A DNA stretch of 64,000 nucleotides from Phallus indusiatus (lineage: Eukaryota; Basidiomycota; Agaricomycetes; Phallales; Phallaceae). Shown here piece by piece: positions 12,529 through 27,207 of this stretch. Below the pieces are notes generated by a model, which saw only the letters and a list, made by a program, of their open reading frames with translations, made no database searches and was not told the DNA's origin. The first letter of the stretch is position 1, and each line of letters begins with the position of its first letter. A program made the translations under genes and the position numbers. The DNA lies in NCBI GenBank assembly GCA_027605045.1, contig JAQFWX010000011.1, positions 868,001 to 932,000 on the forward strand, in the 5' to 3' direction.

Positions 12529-12936
12529 GAAAAAAAGCTGGTCATTCTACTACCGATTTTCTTGTCTATTTAAAGAGACGCACCATGCAAAAACTCCTCA
12601 GTCATTTTTTGGTCTGCGCGATGAGACAGAAATGACGTAATGACGTCACGTCAAACATGGAGCAGATTTGGCCGGAAAGTCATCATTTTCCTTCATCTTC
12701 CTTAGCATTTCGGATGAAAAAAAAAGTGGAGACAACTTCTTTTTCCTTTTTTCTCTCAACGTGTTCGTACCAGCGTTCAAACAGTAATCTTCGGGAAAGT
12801 CCATGATCTTATTTTAAATAAACGAAACAACTGCCTAAGTAAATACAGACTGAATTATACGAAAGAATGATCTCAGTGTCCTATTTGAGTAGTGAGTGTC
12901 CGTTTACAATGGTAAACACATGTCAGATTCAGAATA
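12529..12936. other. Promoter interval of the AspRS-DUF2156 gene
   Basis: 408 bp between the start of the AspRS-DUF2156 gene and the 3' end of the CFEM gene, both on the minus strand. It should hold the promoter of the former and the 3' UTR of the latter. No coding signal. It contains the CRE-like cluster listed separately. Confidence 0.65.
12633..12653. promoter_or_regulatory. Tandem CRE/bZIP-like sites upstream of erdS-like gene
   Basis: TGACGTAA (12633-12640) is directly followed by the perfect palindrome TGACGTCA (12641-12648), whose end overlaps a third half-site ACGTCA (12648-12653). TGACGTCA is the consensus ATF/CREB bZIP site. The cluster lies 105-125 bp upstream of the start at 12528, a normal distance for a fungal activating site. 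Binding is inferred from sequence only. Confidence 0.5.
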
Positions 12937-13930
12937 TTAATCCAGATACGCCAAAGCCATCATAAGAGGCACCACAAGGACAGTAAGAGACTTGCCGCCA
13001 TAAGCTTCTAATGCGTGGCTAGTAGTATTGGTGGGTAAAGATTGGATTGTGCTACTGGTGCTGGTGATAGTCGTTATGCCAGGCGAAGTGCTCGAGCCTG
13101 AAGGAGAGCCTGATGTTGAGGAAATGGGCAGAACTGAGCCTCCCGAATTGCTAGTGCTAGAAGCACCGCCGCCGGCCGGCGGGGACGTCTGTGTCGAGCC
13201 CGGGTTTGAATTTGAACCTTCAGAGGCCCCTGAGGTGGCGGACAGAGACTGTGAGGAAGGTTGTCCCCCTGCTGAGCTCGTTCCAGATGTCGGAGGAACG
13301 GGAGGTGTGAGATTGCCCCCTGAACTTGTCCTTGACCCGGATTGGCTTGGAGTCGAACTGGACTCGGATGATACGGTGCTCTCTCCGCTACTAGTTGCTA
13401 CGGGGCTGCTGAGGGTGGTGGTACCAGTACTACCTGCACTGGTACTAGTACCACCAGCACTACTAGTAGAAGTCGAGGGGCTGGTAGGCGACGAGAATGG
13501 GGGTGGTATCGATGAGCTCATCGCTAATAATATACCCGTTCTCAGCGTGTTTGTTTGCCTCGAATAGTGAAGTTGCCTACCACTGCTACACTCAACATCA
13601 ACTTGGTTTTGCCCGATACTGGCGTCGTCGGCGGAACAGTTGTTCTCGAAGCATGAGTCGACACCTGATTGAAACGATGAAGTGCTGCAAGCGCAAGGCC
13701 AGTTTTGCCTAATTAATTTAAATATTAACTAGCTAGACACAAATTACGGAGGATCCAGTGTTCGCAACTCACAAACCCATAAAAGTACAGGATGAGCTCG
13801 CAAATGCACTTGCAATGCAAGAGCTGACGCACGGGGGCATGTTGCTCGAGGAGCCCTGGCCGTTCGCTGCTTCTGTCAACGACAAAGCCAATCCAAAAGC
13901 AATTAGAATGTGCATTTTTCCGCGAGACAT
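12937..13930 (-). CDS. CFEM-domain protein with Ser/Thr-rich stalk and GPI-anchor signal
   Basis: Three exons. Exon 1 from the ATG at 13930 gives a signal peptide (MSRGKMHILIAFGLALSLTE) and the start of a CFEM domain (PPCVSSCIASAFASSSC). A 60-bp-class intron follows (gtgagt...ttaattag). Exon 2 gives NWPCACSTSSFQ, VDSCFENNCSADDASI and VDVECSS. This yields the Cys pattern C-x3-C, C, C-A-C, C-x4-C, C expected of CFEM, though the spacing of the first pair was judged by eye. Exon 3 (13521-12937) is a 150-residue Ser/Thr/Gly/Pro stalk, certainly O-glycosylated if secreted. It ends in a hydrophobic tail (LTVLVVPLMMALAYLD) with a small-residue omega site near AYGG, as for GPI anchoring. CFEM proteins bind haem or act at the cell surface or wall. 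The stalk produces a long false open frame on the opposite strand. Confidence 0.85.
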
Positions 13931-14728
13931 GAAGGAGAGGAGGAAAAAAAAAAAGAAAACTCAGGAGGTTTACTTCTCGGTCTTCTTTTATTCACTTAAA
14001 ATATATTGTCGACTGAGGCTATACCCGAATCTGCAGAAACTGCATCAACATGTACAAACGAGACAGTATGCAACGTCGTCGGGAAAGAGCCAATGGCATT
14101 ACGCCATTGTCCCAAGGGCGCGTGATTGATCAGATGACCCGTGGATGCCCTTCGATGCCCTCTCAGTCCCAAACGAGTGCCACACGATGCCACATGGCAA
14201 CAGTCTGCGCCGCTGTCTCCTTGCCACCCGCTCCGAGTCCGTGTTCGCAACCTGCAGTAGAGCCTCCGGCCTACCGACAAGTTATTATTTCACGGAATCT
14301 GCGGCCTGTTCGCAACTAAATCAGGCGCGAATCCGTTCCCCTTGGTCTTAGCCCTGGCGAGTTTGCCCGCGATTTAAATTTGGCCACGTTGTAAGGGCAC
14401 GGAGGATCCACGCGCCTACATACGACCTTCCGCTGTGTGGTCGTAATTTTGGGTGAGATGGATCTGATAACGACACATAAAATCGCTATTCCATGAGCGT
14501 TTCTGCGTGGCTTGTACGAAACTGATGCGGTTATTCAAACTTCAGCACGTAAAGATATATCTGATTGAACGCGGATCCCTGAAGGCGGACGCATGCCAAC
14601 CTCTACATAAAAAGATCGACTAGGATGGTGACTGCCCAAGAAAAATTCCTGCCGCGAAACGAATTCCTAGACATCACCTTCTACTACACACCGCTTCAAT
14701 TTCCGATTCTTTCAAGACAAAAATCACT
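13931..14728. other. Intergenic, divergent promoters
   Basis: About 800 bp between the start of the CFEM gene (minus) and the first exon of the helical-repeat gene (plus). It is comparatively GC-rich in the middle and holds several short open frames on both strands, none with protein-like composition or splice support. The decamer ggaggatcca occurs at about 13748 and 14402. I see no RNA gene. Confidence 0.5.
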
Positions 14729-15950
14729 ATGTCAGTCGACCCTTCTTACTGAGAAAAGTAGCGCAAAACTTACATTTACTGAATAGGAATGATAATAATA
14801 CAATACAAAATCCTCATCTTATCCTTTTCCAAGTCATGGGAAAGTCTTTACGTGGTGACCCCACCGCTGTAATCGCTGAGCTGAGTGGATGGCTTTCAAA
14901 TCCGGATTCGCCGGCAATCTGGGCACCGTTCGCTTTCAGCATTCGGGGTTTGGCATATGAAGTGATGGATGAGTGTGAATTGGCTCGAATGGACTACATG
15001 CAGGGTCTGAACCTATACGATACATTAATGGAGGAATTAGGAGAGGAAGTTTTGCAGCGCATGACAAACAATATGAAGTTCATGCGTGTGCGTTTGGAAG
15101 CATTGCCACCAGCAGGTCAGTCGTCAAATCAAAATTTAAGCCTGGTAATACGAGATGACCGAAATTCACTTTTTTTTCTTCTCTGATAGCCGTTTCTCCA
15201 GTCGAATCCTATTTTGAGAAATACGGTGCTGAAGCTGTCGACCACAGCGACATAAGGGAATCTACTCCTATCCACAATAATGTATCAGGGCTCTCAGCCG
15301 AAGAACACGTGGGTGAAGAGGAGAGTACGTATCAATGGGAGCAGCACGAGGGGCAGCAGCACAAGGGGGAACAGCGCGAGGGGGAACAGAACGAAGAGGA
15401 GCAACTAGAAGAGGAGCAACTAGAAGAGGAGCAGCAAGAAGAGGAGCATCAAGAAGAGGAGCAGCAAGAAGAGGAGCAACAAGAAGAGGAGCAGCATGAA
15501 GATGAACCTCATGAAAAATCAGACGAGACAGAGACTCTTAACCAACAAGAGCAGGTCTGGGACAATTGGGAAGATGATGTCAACACAGAAACAGCTGCAG
15601 TGGACGTCGCAAACGAGCCTGGCGCTGAAGGACAATCCGGGGAAGATAATGCAGATCACGCCGAAGAAGAACACGAGGAAGAAAATGTAGCAGTCAGTGG
15701 CGAAATAGCGATCCAAATTACGGATGTGCAGAACTCGGGAGAAACGCCATTTGGAAATGTCGATAACGGGGCTGAGGTTCTGGATTTCCTAAATTCAGGA
15801 CCGGGGTTCGTGGAAGTGAAAATGGATGGTGCACAAGCAAATTTACTCGACCTAGATGACGAAGCGACAGGAGAACAACAGGGCGGGGAAGCAGATCCCA
15901 AAACAGGAGTAGATCCAGAAGCTGAGCCACAGCATCAGACAACCGATTAG
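14729..15950 (+). CDS. Helical-repeat (TPR-like) protein with acidic E/Q-rich tail; function unknown
   Basis: The conserved part reads NPHLILFQVMGKSLRGDP, FAFSIRGLAYEVMDECELAR and DYMQGLNLYDTLMEE, which looks like TPR-type paired helices. An intron at about 15118-15188 joins it to a long second half. That half is mostly Glu/Gln, with eight 15-bp repeat units, and ends acidic (LNSGPGFVEVKMDGAQANLL... to the stop at 15950). The frame is open upstream of the ATG at 14836 back to an acceptor at 14786. A donor GTCAGT at 14731 directly after AT (14729-14730) would create a start codon split by an intron, giving MNDNNTIQNPHLILFQ. The fallback start is 14836. No catalytic motif is visible. Expected to be cytosolic or nuclear. 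Confidence 0.7.
15390..15509 (+). repeat. 15-bp coding minisatellite (8 units)
   Basis: Eight head-to-tail 15-bp units of the type caagaagaggagcag, at 15390, 15405, 15420, 15435, 15450, 15465, 15480 and a diverged last copy at 15495. Each unit encodes five residues (Q/L-E-E-E-Q), so unit gain or loss keeps the frame. Units four to seven are nearly identical, which suggests recent expansion. Confidence 0.9.
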
Positions 15951-16415
15951 AACCGCACACAAGTGATGTTGGATAATTTTATTAGCTGTTAATTTACTTT
16001 CAAAATCTATCTTAATCGAGTTGGTGAATGAATTATGAGTGAGCGTGCGCGGCATTCTGTAAAAAGACATTGACCTTGTAGTGAGTTACCCGCTTCGCAT
16101 CAAAGTCGTCTAGCTCTTGCTTCCAGAAGTTTATATTTTCCGCGTTGCTTGTTGGTTCTTTCATAACTTCAAAATAAGATACGTCCTTGAATTTGACGGG
16201 TGCTCTAAGCATCCATGTGTGACCAACTCTCTGTCACACTCCGCCGGGATCCAAACCCACACAAAAGCCATACCAGACCAATTAACGCGTATTGCATCCA
16301 AATCACAGCAAGCGCACGCACGAGCGAAGAGAATCAAGTTCCTTGAAGTTGACTGATAGGTTAACCAAAGTTTAACGCGTTTTGGTCGCGTGTTTCCATT
16401 ACCAACTCACTCCAG
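15951..16415. other. Intergenic, tandem genes
   Basis: 465 bp between the acidic helical-repeat gene and SMC3, both plus strand. It should hold the 3' UTR of the former and the SMC3 promoter. Two sequences acgcgt (16285-16290 and 16375-16380), each an MCB-like element of the type used by G1/S MBF regulators, lie within 140 bp of the SMC3 ATG. No gene is seen. Confidence 0.55.
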
Positions 16416-21166
<4,751 letters not shown>

Positions 21167-21320
21167 TGTATGCGTTTTGTGTCTTATTTGCTGTAGTTAT
21201 AATTTTGTAGAAGCACTGGCTAGTGTTGTTATCATATTGTTGTTTAAATAACTGTGTACATTTTGTCGAGCACCCAATACATTAAACCCAGGAAAAGGAC
21301 TTTCGATCCCATGTAAGAGT

Positions 21321-22524
21321 CTAAGAGAGTTTTTCGGTAGGTAAAGTTTTGTTAAACCAAGCTATAGTTTGTTCAAAAGATGCTTCAAAGGCTTGCTTCA
21401 CCACGGGTATCTCAAGATTTGGGCGTGCAGCGAAACCGTGTACGGTGCCTAATGAAAAGACTAGTAAGCAATGATGTCAAAATATATTATCGATTTTTAC
21501 CCTTGTAGTCCTTGAATTCGTATTCAAGTTTGTCAATTTCATGCTTTCTTTTAAAGATGGTTTCAGCTTCTTTTCTCAAAGATGGAGGGAATGTCCTGTC
21601 CTCTTCAAGAATGTCAAAAAGTTGCGATTAGAGGTCAAAAATTGAACTGACCTTCTGCACATATCCAAGAGGTAGGGATCTAGGAAATTACTGTTGTTTA
21701 GGTTGACTATGGAAGCATAAGGAAGGCGATATTTACTCTCATAGCTTGGATCTCTTTTGCGCTAATACGGCCTGGGTGGGCTACAACAGCGGAATCGAAT
21801 ATATCAGTTGACCCGAGTCGGACGACCATGCTTCCACCGAAGCAAAATCTAGTAAAGACGTTTGATATGAAATTCAAAAGGCCAATTCTCGAAATTCATA
21901 CCCAATTACACCGATTTTTTCGTATTTCTTCTCTAACTTAATTCGACGTCCGAACTACATAGACCCAGATTAATAGATTAATAAGAGATTTAGACTTTAC
22001 TGAATATGAGCATACAGTCACGATGCGATTATCAACTAAATTCGACTTTCAATGTACTGTCGTTAGTTTTTTTGAAAAAAGCTGCATAATGGGGCTTACT
22101 CTGATGCCCATAAGCTTTGGGAGTGATGTGAGAATGGTTCCAGTAAACTTGATCTTCGACCAAAAAGGCGTCGGAGTGTTTGGAACATCGTGTATCACTG
22201 GAGCTAGTTGTTCTGGAGTAAAGGGTGGGTTGCCTGCGATGATAGAGCATTCAATCTCAAACCACTGAAGATAAGTGAATACACATAATCTCACCGACCT
22301 TCGAACAAATCTGGTACCCACACATCGCAACCCAATTTCTCGCTGTACCTATCTGCAAGTAACTTGGCGTTGGGGATCTTGAGTCCAAAAATATCGCTGA
22401 GGAGAATAATGGCGCGATTGGAAGGAACTGGTGACGCTTTGAAGTAGGCTGGGCCCTCGAAGACACCAGTTGGCTCCCCTCCCAGGAGATAGCCTTGGAC
22501 GCAGCGTTCGCAAACGGTGGTCAT
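21321..22524 (-). CDS. Dienelactone hydrolase family protein (AIM2-like)
   Basis: An alpha/beta hydrolase of the DLH family (PF01738), about 250-260 residues in five or six exons. It begins MTTVCERCVQGYLLGGEPTG at 22524, typical of fungal members, and continues with AIILLSDIFGLKIPNAKLLA and KLGCDVWVPDLFEG. The Cys nucleophile elbow reads FCFGGSMVVRLG (about 21845-21810). The C-terminal catalytic His lies in GTVHGFAARPN (about 21440), and the protein ends LPTEKLS at 21321. The upstream in-frame ATG at 22620 is less likely because family members start at the MTT. Bacterial relatives hydrolyse dienelactone. Fungal cytosolic paralogues, such as yeast AIM2, are poorly characterised, so the substrate is not inferred. 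The gene is convergent with SMC3. Confidence 0.88.
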
Positions 22525-23194
22525 CTTGCGAGAAAAACGTGGCGAACTGAACGACAACAACAAGGAAACGGGAAAGGGCTGATAACCGGCCTTGGGAACT
22601 GCGACAATTATAAAAACCAAATTAATTCGGAACGTTCTCCTCGGAGCTTAAATACTTAATCATTTGAAGTGAATATGTGACTTCTTCAACTTTAATTAGG
22701 CTAAGTCCAAGATTGAATACACAGGCATAGCCTGATCCAGTTATGTATGCACCTGAAGTTGGCAAACGAACTGTTTCTCATTGGTTCTCTCAGGAATTCT
22801 CAACTTCATGTCTGGTCGCACGATGTGGCAGACGATGCCAGAAACAAACCCAATCGAACAGGATTGATTTAAACGCTGACAGGGTCAGAGTAAAACACAT
22901 ACGCAATACCCAGTCTCAATGCCGAAAGACAAGAATTGATGTCGGCTCCTTCAGGCAATCATGATGTCACGCTGCGAAACAAAACACTCCTTGAACACGC
23001 ACAAAAGGACTCTAAGTTCCACAGAACCGGTGTCAAAACAGACATACACGTTGAGTTTCCAACAAACTGTACTTGAACGTACACGTTCAGTGGAAATCCT
23101 TGCTGAGCACATGATTTCTTTCGTTGACCGTGTAACACTGGGAAATCCGCACACACGTGATTAAATGTAAAATTAACCCTTAAATTCATGTATT
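22525..23194. other. Intergenic
   Basis: 670 bp between the start of the DLH-family gene and the 3' end of the basic coiled-coil gene, both minus strand. Short open frames occur on both strands, but none shows family resemblance or splice continuity. I see nothing else in it. Confidence 0.5.
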
Positions 23195-24078
23195 TTAGAC
23201 TACATTATCTAAAAAAAGATTAGGCATTTTTAGTCTATGAGAGGAGAATACATACCAAGTTGCATTTCCTTCCTTCCCTCCTCTCGTACTCTCTCTAACT
23301 GAGTCGCTTTCTTTTCTTCTCTTTCCAATTTCTCAGCTCGTGCCCGCTGACGTCTTGGATTCAAGTGTCCCCATTGCTCCATAAACAGTACACGTATATC
23401 CTTTTTCACCTTCTTCTCATCCAGATTCTTTTGACCCTCTATTGCCTTTTGGATTCTCTCTTTTTCTTGTTTCGCTGTGTCAACTTCTTTCGACGTCATG
23501 AGTACCCACCCCCATTGATCGACCATTCCTTTCACGTTTATAGTCACCAGCGATTTATTCAAGGCTTTTCCTTTTTTGCCCTTATTTTTTGACTTCTTCT
23601 GTTGCAGTTCTTCCGGGGTGGGCTCCCGCATCGTGTGCACCTTTTTAACTTGTCGTCGGTGGACCAAATCTTCCATTATTATATCCTTGAGATACCTAAT
23701 ACGCATATGTTCAACGTCTCAATAAAGTAGCGAACGCAAATTGAAACGCGGACCTCAATGAGCGGATGGGATGATCGGGATATGGTATTTCAGGATCCTT
23801 CCCTTTCGACGGCGATGTTTCACGGTGAATTTGAATGACAGGTGTATTTGAGGGCAGAGGTGGCAGCTTTTCATTGGGGTATTCATCACGTATTCGTTGA
23901 AAAAGTTCTCGTGAATGAATCGGGGCAGGGTATGTCTTTTGTAGGATTTCAAGGATAATTTCACGGCCTCTGGGAGTGCTTGAGCGACTATATAGTGCTA
24001 GCCTTTTGGGCAAAGTCTGTTATATGATAAAAAATGTATCATAAGGAGCAGTGATTTAGGACGCACCAACCGACTCAT
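23195..24078 (-). CDS. Basic coiled-coil protein of unknown function
   Basis: The start ATG at 24078 (MSRL) is joined by a short intron to TLPKRLALYSRSSTPRG, then EIILEILQKTYPAPIHSREL. A second intron near 23710 precedes a Lys/Glu-rich second half with KKSKNKGKKGKALNKS, the Trp-containing segment MVDQWGWVLMTSKEVD and the basic WGHLNPRRQRARAEKLEREE. A last intron (about 23208-23254) leads to the final residues DNVV and the stop at 23195. The total is about 255-260 residues. I do not recognise the family. The basic, helical composition and the short N-terminal leader without acidic residues would fit a mitochondrial ribosome component or an RNA-associated protein, but this is a guess. It is divergent from VPS29, with 158 bp between starts. 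Confidence 0.65.
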
Positions 24079-24236
24079 TTGACTAAAATATTGAGAGTGA
24101 AGGATGCCAGACTGGCTTTAGTGACGAGCGATTGTCACAGACGGAAAAGAGACCGTGACCATATTTCGGATTTCCAACCTCTTTCATGCAATCACTATTG
24201 TAATTTACATACAAATCATTAGAAAATCGCTTGAGT

Positions 24237-25144
24237 ATGGTGCTTGTTTTGGTCATTGGAGACTTTCATATTCCCCACAGGTAACTTTACTCCTCAAAAT
24301 TTTGAGGTTTACTAAGTAGAATTCCATTTAGGGTGCATGATCTACCCCCGAAATTCAAGAAGCTATTAGTGCGTTATACTTGGCTGATTTGTGGTAGTTC
24401 ACATGTGACTAATTCCGCTCATTCAAGGTACCCGGAAAGATACAACAGATTATTTGCACAGGAAATGTTTGCGACAAGGAAACCTTTGAGTACCTTCGCA
24501 CAGTTTCACCCGACGTCCACGTAGTCCGTGGTGATTTCGATGAAGTATAGTAACTCAGTTCTTTAATTCAATATCTGTCTTGTCTAATTGACCAAATGTA
24601 AGGACCCAAGATATCCGCTTTCACAGATCTTAGTTCACGCTCCCATCCGCATAGGCGTCATTCACGGCCAACAATGCGTGCCAACAGGCGACATCGATTC
24701 TCTGGCCGCCATCGCGCGTCAGATGGATGTTGACATGCTTATCAGCGGCGGAACACATACATTCGAAGCTGTGGAACACAGCGGACACTTTTTCCTCAAT
24801 CCTGGTAGTGCGACTGGTGCTTGGACAGGTCTCATTAAAGGGTACGTGGCGTTATGGGCTTTTTCCTCTACCGAGTGTGATGTTGATTTTTATTTTCGTT
24901 GCTTAGACCGGTGATACCCTCGTTTGCGCTTATGGACATACAAGGCGCTGTCGTAACGACGTATGTCTATCAGCTAATTGAGGGGGATGTAAAGGTAGAA
25001 AAGATTGAATACCGGAGACCGGCCGAGTCTGTCCATGGAAATCCAGTGGCTGGTTATGCCGTGTCAACGACTGATGGACGCGCAAATGTCGGCAGGAGTT
25101 CACCTATACCCGCTAAGGCTCGAGAGTTTGAAGGAGGTTGGTGA
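24237..25144 (+). CDS. VPS29: Retromer subunit VPS29
   Basis: A metallophosphoesterase-fold subunit of the retromer cargo-recognition complex (VPS26-VPS29-VPS35), which recycles sorting receptors from endosomes to the Golgi. It begins [15 protein letters not shown], the diagnostic VPS29 start. It continues with [13 protein letters not shown], an exon giving [19 protein letters not shown], then [46 protein letters not shown] and [11 protein letters not shown], a perfect VPS29 series. The phosphoesterase motifs GDFH, GN, GD and the later Gly-Gly-Thr-His are present. As in other VPS29s they are a scaffold and not an efficient enzyme. After the canonical [18 protein letters not shown] core there is a 40-residue Ser/Pro-rich extension ending KAREFEGGW at 25144, usual for basidiomycetes. 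It has five exons. Confidence 0.96.
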
Positions 25145-25235
25145 GAGCGAGGGTGAAGGTGAAGGTAGAGAAGTGGTTATATATTACAGACGACATCGCT
25201 ACATTTGAATGATGGTATATTTATATGACTGTAAA

Positions 25236-25603
25236 TTAATTTGACTTTTCCAACATTTCTGATGGAGGTGGCGGCTGGTGGAGAAGAGGGTCTTCTTTTT
25301 GCGCTTGCTGCAGGAGTTCTGTTATCCCTTTGTCATCGAGCGCACCCTATACATGAACGCATCTTAAGAAATTTGCAGTGTGTTAAAGAATTACGAACGC
25401 ACTTGAAGACATGTTCTATAACTCTCCCAGAGCTTTCCACATTGTTCATCGTACTGTTTAGCTTTCATAGCGGCCCAGTCCTTTTTAGCTTCAGATGTCT
25501 GAGCTCCTGTAACCGGCTCGAGATATCCTTCAAACCATGCATTAAAACAGGCGTCGTATTTTAGTTTGAGTGGTGTGCATTCGGAGGCGAGCGAGGACGC
25601 CAT
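25236..25603 (-). CDS. MDM35: Mdm35/TRIAP1-type intermembrane-space protein
   Basis: A small twin CX9C protein. The core MASSLASECTPLKLKYDACF has the first Cys pair (C-x9-C), and QYDEQCGKLWESYRTCLQ the second (C-x9-C). In yeast, Mdm35 chaperones the Ups1/Ups2 lipid-transfer proteins in the mitochondrial intermembrane space and is imported by the Mia40 disulfide relay. An intron removed after CLQ (about 25400 to 25350) leads to a second exon GALDDKGITELLQQAQKE and a Pro-rich end (HQPPPPSEMLEKSN) with the stop at 25236. The total length is about 105 residues, slightly longer than yeast. The start at 25603 is the only ATG that fits the family. A second ATG at 25697 opens an overlapping upstream frame (see findings). 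Confidence 0.92.
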
Positions 25604-25963
25604 GACATTGACGAGACAAAAGGCTGGATGAGATGCCGCGGGCGCTTACCTGTTTAGACGAGTCGGTCCCGGTGAATGCACCTAACTTGAGCGACATGGA
25701 ACAAGGACAAAACCCGTTGAGGGACAGCTGATAACAACACAGGTGATAATTTCGGTGGGACTGAACGGATAATAGGACGACAAGGACAAACAATACTGGA
25801 CATGGAGGGTGGACAACGTTTCAGAAGCCGCTTGTTCATTTCCTTATTGTTCTCTATATAACAAGGCTACCTCTTTCTCTAATTTCCTCGTCTCTCCTTC
25901 AAAGCAATCTTTTCAAGTCTCTCGAGTTTACTCATCTTAATCGTACTATCTTTTACCTTTAAC
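25604..25963. other. Divergent promoter region
   Basis: 360 bp between MDM35 (minus) and the Ser/Thr-rich membrane protein gene (plus). A TATA-like ctatataac lies at about 25854-25862. The MDM35-proximal part holds an upstream ATG (25697) whose frame overlaps the MDM35 start. Confidence 0.55.
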
Positions 25964-26792
25964 ATGCAATTTCTCTCTGGTTCCTCCCTGCTTGTGTTTA
26001 TCGTTTCCAGCGTTCTTGCTGGTCAAGTCGCGTGCAGACCCTTTCCTGCCTCAGAAGGGGAAAACAACCGAAATCAAGTACTCGATACTTCTCGTAAACT
26101 TTTCGGGTAAGGCTCAAATTACCAATTCGCATTACATGTCACTAATTCTTATCTTTGACTGTGTAGCATGGGCTCTGTAGAATGCTGCAGCATAACCCTC
26201 GCGCCGACGACATTCAATAATGGCTCAGCTGGCGTCCAAGTCACCCAAAGCTGTATTGTTATTATGGCCGATGAATGCCCTTCGTCGACGCAATCGACCA
26301 CAACTGCCAGCCCCACAAACCCAACATCATCTACAACAGCTGTTACTTCCGTCATGGCTGGAACTACTTCCCCTCCCTCTCCGGAAACCACCTCTGTGAG
26401 TAATACAGTTCTGCGAAATGCCCCTTAATTGACTTTTCTGTATGAAGATGCCCGAATCAACCGCTACCACTTCATCCAGTAGCTTAACATCGTCTTCCAC
26501 GTCCGACACATCAACATCCACCACCCAATTGTCATTCTTCCCACCTTCCTCGACCGCAACAACAAGCACTCCCACATCGACCACTTCCAGCTTAACCCCG
26601 TCTCAGACTTCCTTGGACTCGTCCGCCATTACTACTACAAAGCAGTCTTCGGCCTTGCCCAAAATCATTGGGGCGTTCGCGGGCATAGCAATGCTCCTTC
26701 TCATTGTAGCAGGCATTTTTGGATACAAGAGACAAAAGAAGCTGCAAGAGAAAGTGGATGGGAATAAAATATCGTGGCCAACTTTCCGATGA
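25964..26792 (+). CDS. Ser/Thr-rich single-pass membrane protein, copy A of a paralogous pair
   Basis: Exon 1 from the ATG at 25964 encodes a signal peptide (MQFLSGSSLLVFIVSSVLAG). After an intron (about 26107-26166) comes a compact module GSVECCSITLAPTTF with NNGSAGVQVTQSC, ending near DECPSS. After a further intron (26396-26447) there is an 80-residue Ser/Thr stalk. It leads to ALPKIIGAF, then GIAMLLLIVAGIFGY as one transmembrane span, and a short basic cytoplasmic tail (KRQKKLQEK) ending at 26792. The topology is therefore type I with a heavily O-glycosylated ectodomain, as for fungal surface sensors and mucins. I do not recognise the family by name. The same order and motif recur in the gene at 28054-28917. 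Confidence 0.8.
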
Positions 26793-27207
26793 ATTAAGGA
26801 GTATGAATCGCCTTCATGTCTGGACTTCACGTTTTAAACGAGCATGTATCACGTTAGAAAGGATGACCATAATGTAGCTTTAGTTGGATTATACCCTTAA
26901 TAGGATTGATTGATTGTTACAATCATCGGGGTAAAGCACTTGTTTTATAGTCTTTTTCTTCAAATATTATTTTCATATGACCATTCTTCTGCATGAATCA
27001 AAGTAGTAGGATAATTACAGGACATACCAAATTCTGATTGGTAATAAACACCAAACCTAACAATAAAGTAAGAAATGACACGATACAAGCTATCTGAGGG
27101 CGAATAATACATCAACTTCCAATCTCGTCTATATTCAAGACTTTAGCTTGTTATATTGACTAAAGTAAAGACTCAACGAACAAACCTGATAAGAAGATAG
27201 TAGCATT
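26793..27207. other. Convergent intergenic region
   Basis: 415 bp of AT-rich sequence between the 3' ends of membrane-protein copy A (plus) and H2A.Z (minus). Two 3' UTRs are expected. No coding signal. Confidence 0.6.

Noticed and set aside
13028..13567. 179-codon plus-strand frame rich in Pro, Glu and Val.
   Set aside because: It is exactly antisense to the Ser/Thr-rich stalk of the CFEM protein; the composition is the mirror of that repeat. The CFEM reading has a signal peptide, Cys pattern and GPI tail.
14050..14351. Overlapping open frames on both strands in the CFEM/helical-repeat interval.
   Set aside because: Result of a locally GC-rich stretch; no start context, splice or family support on either strand.
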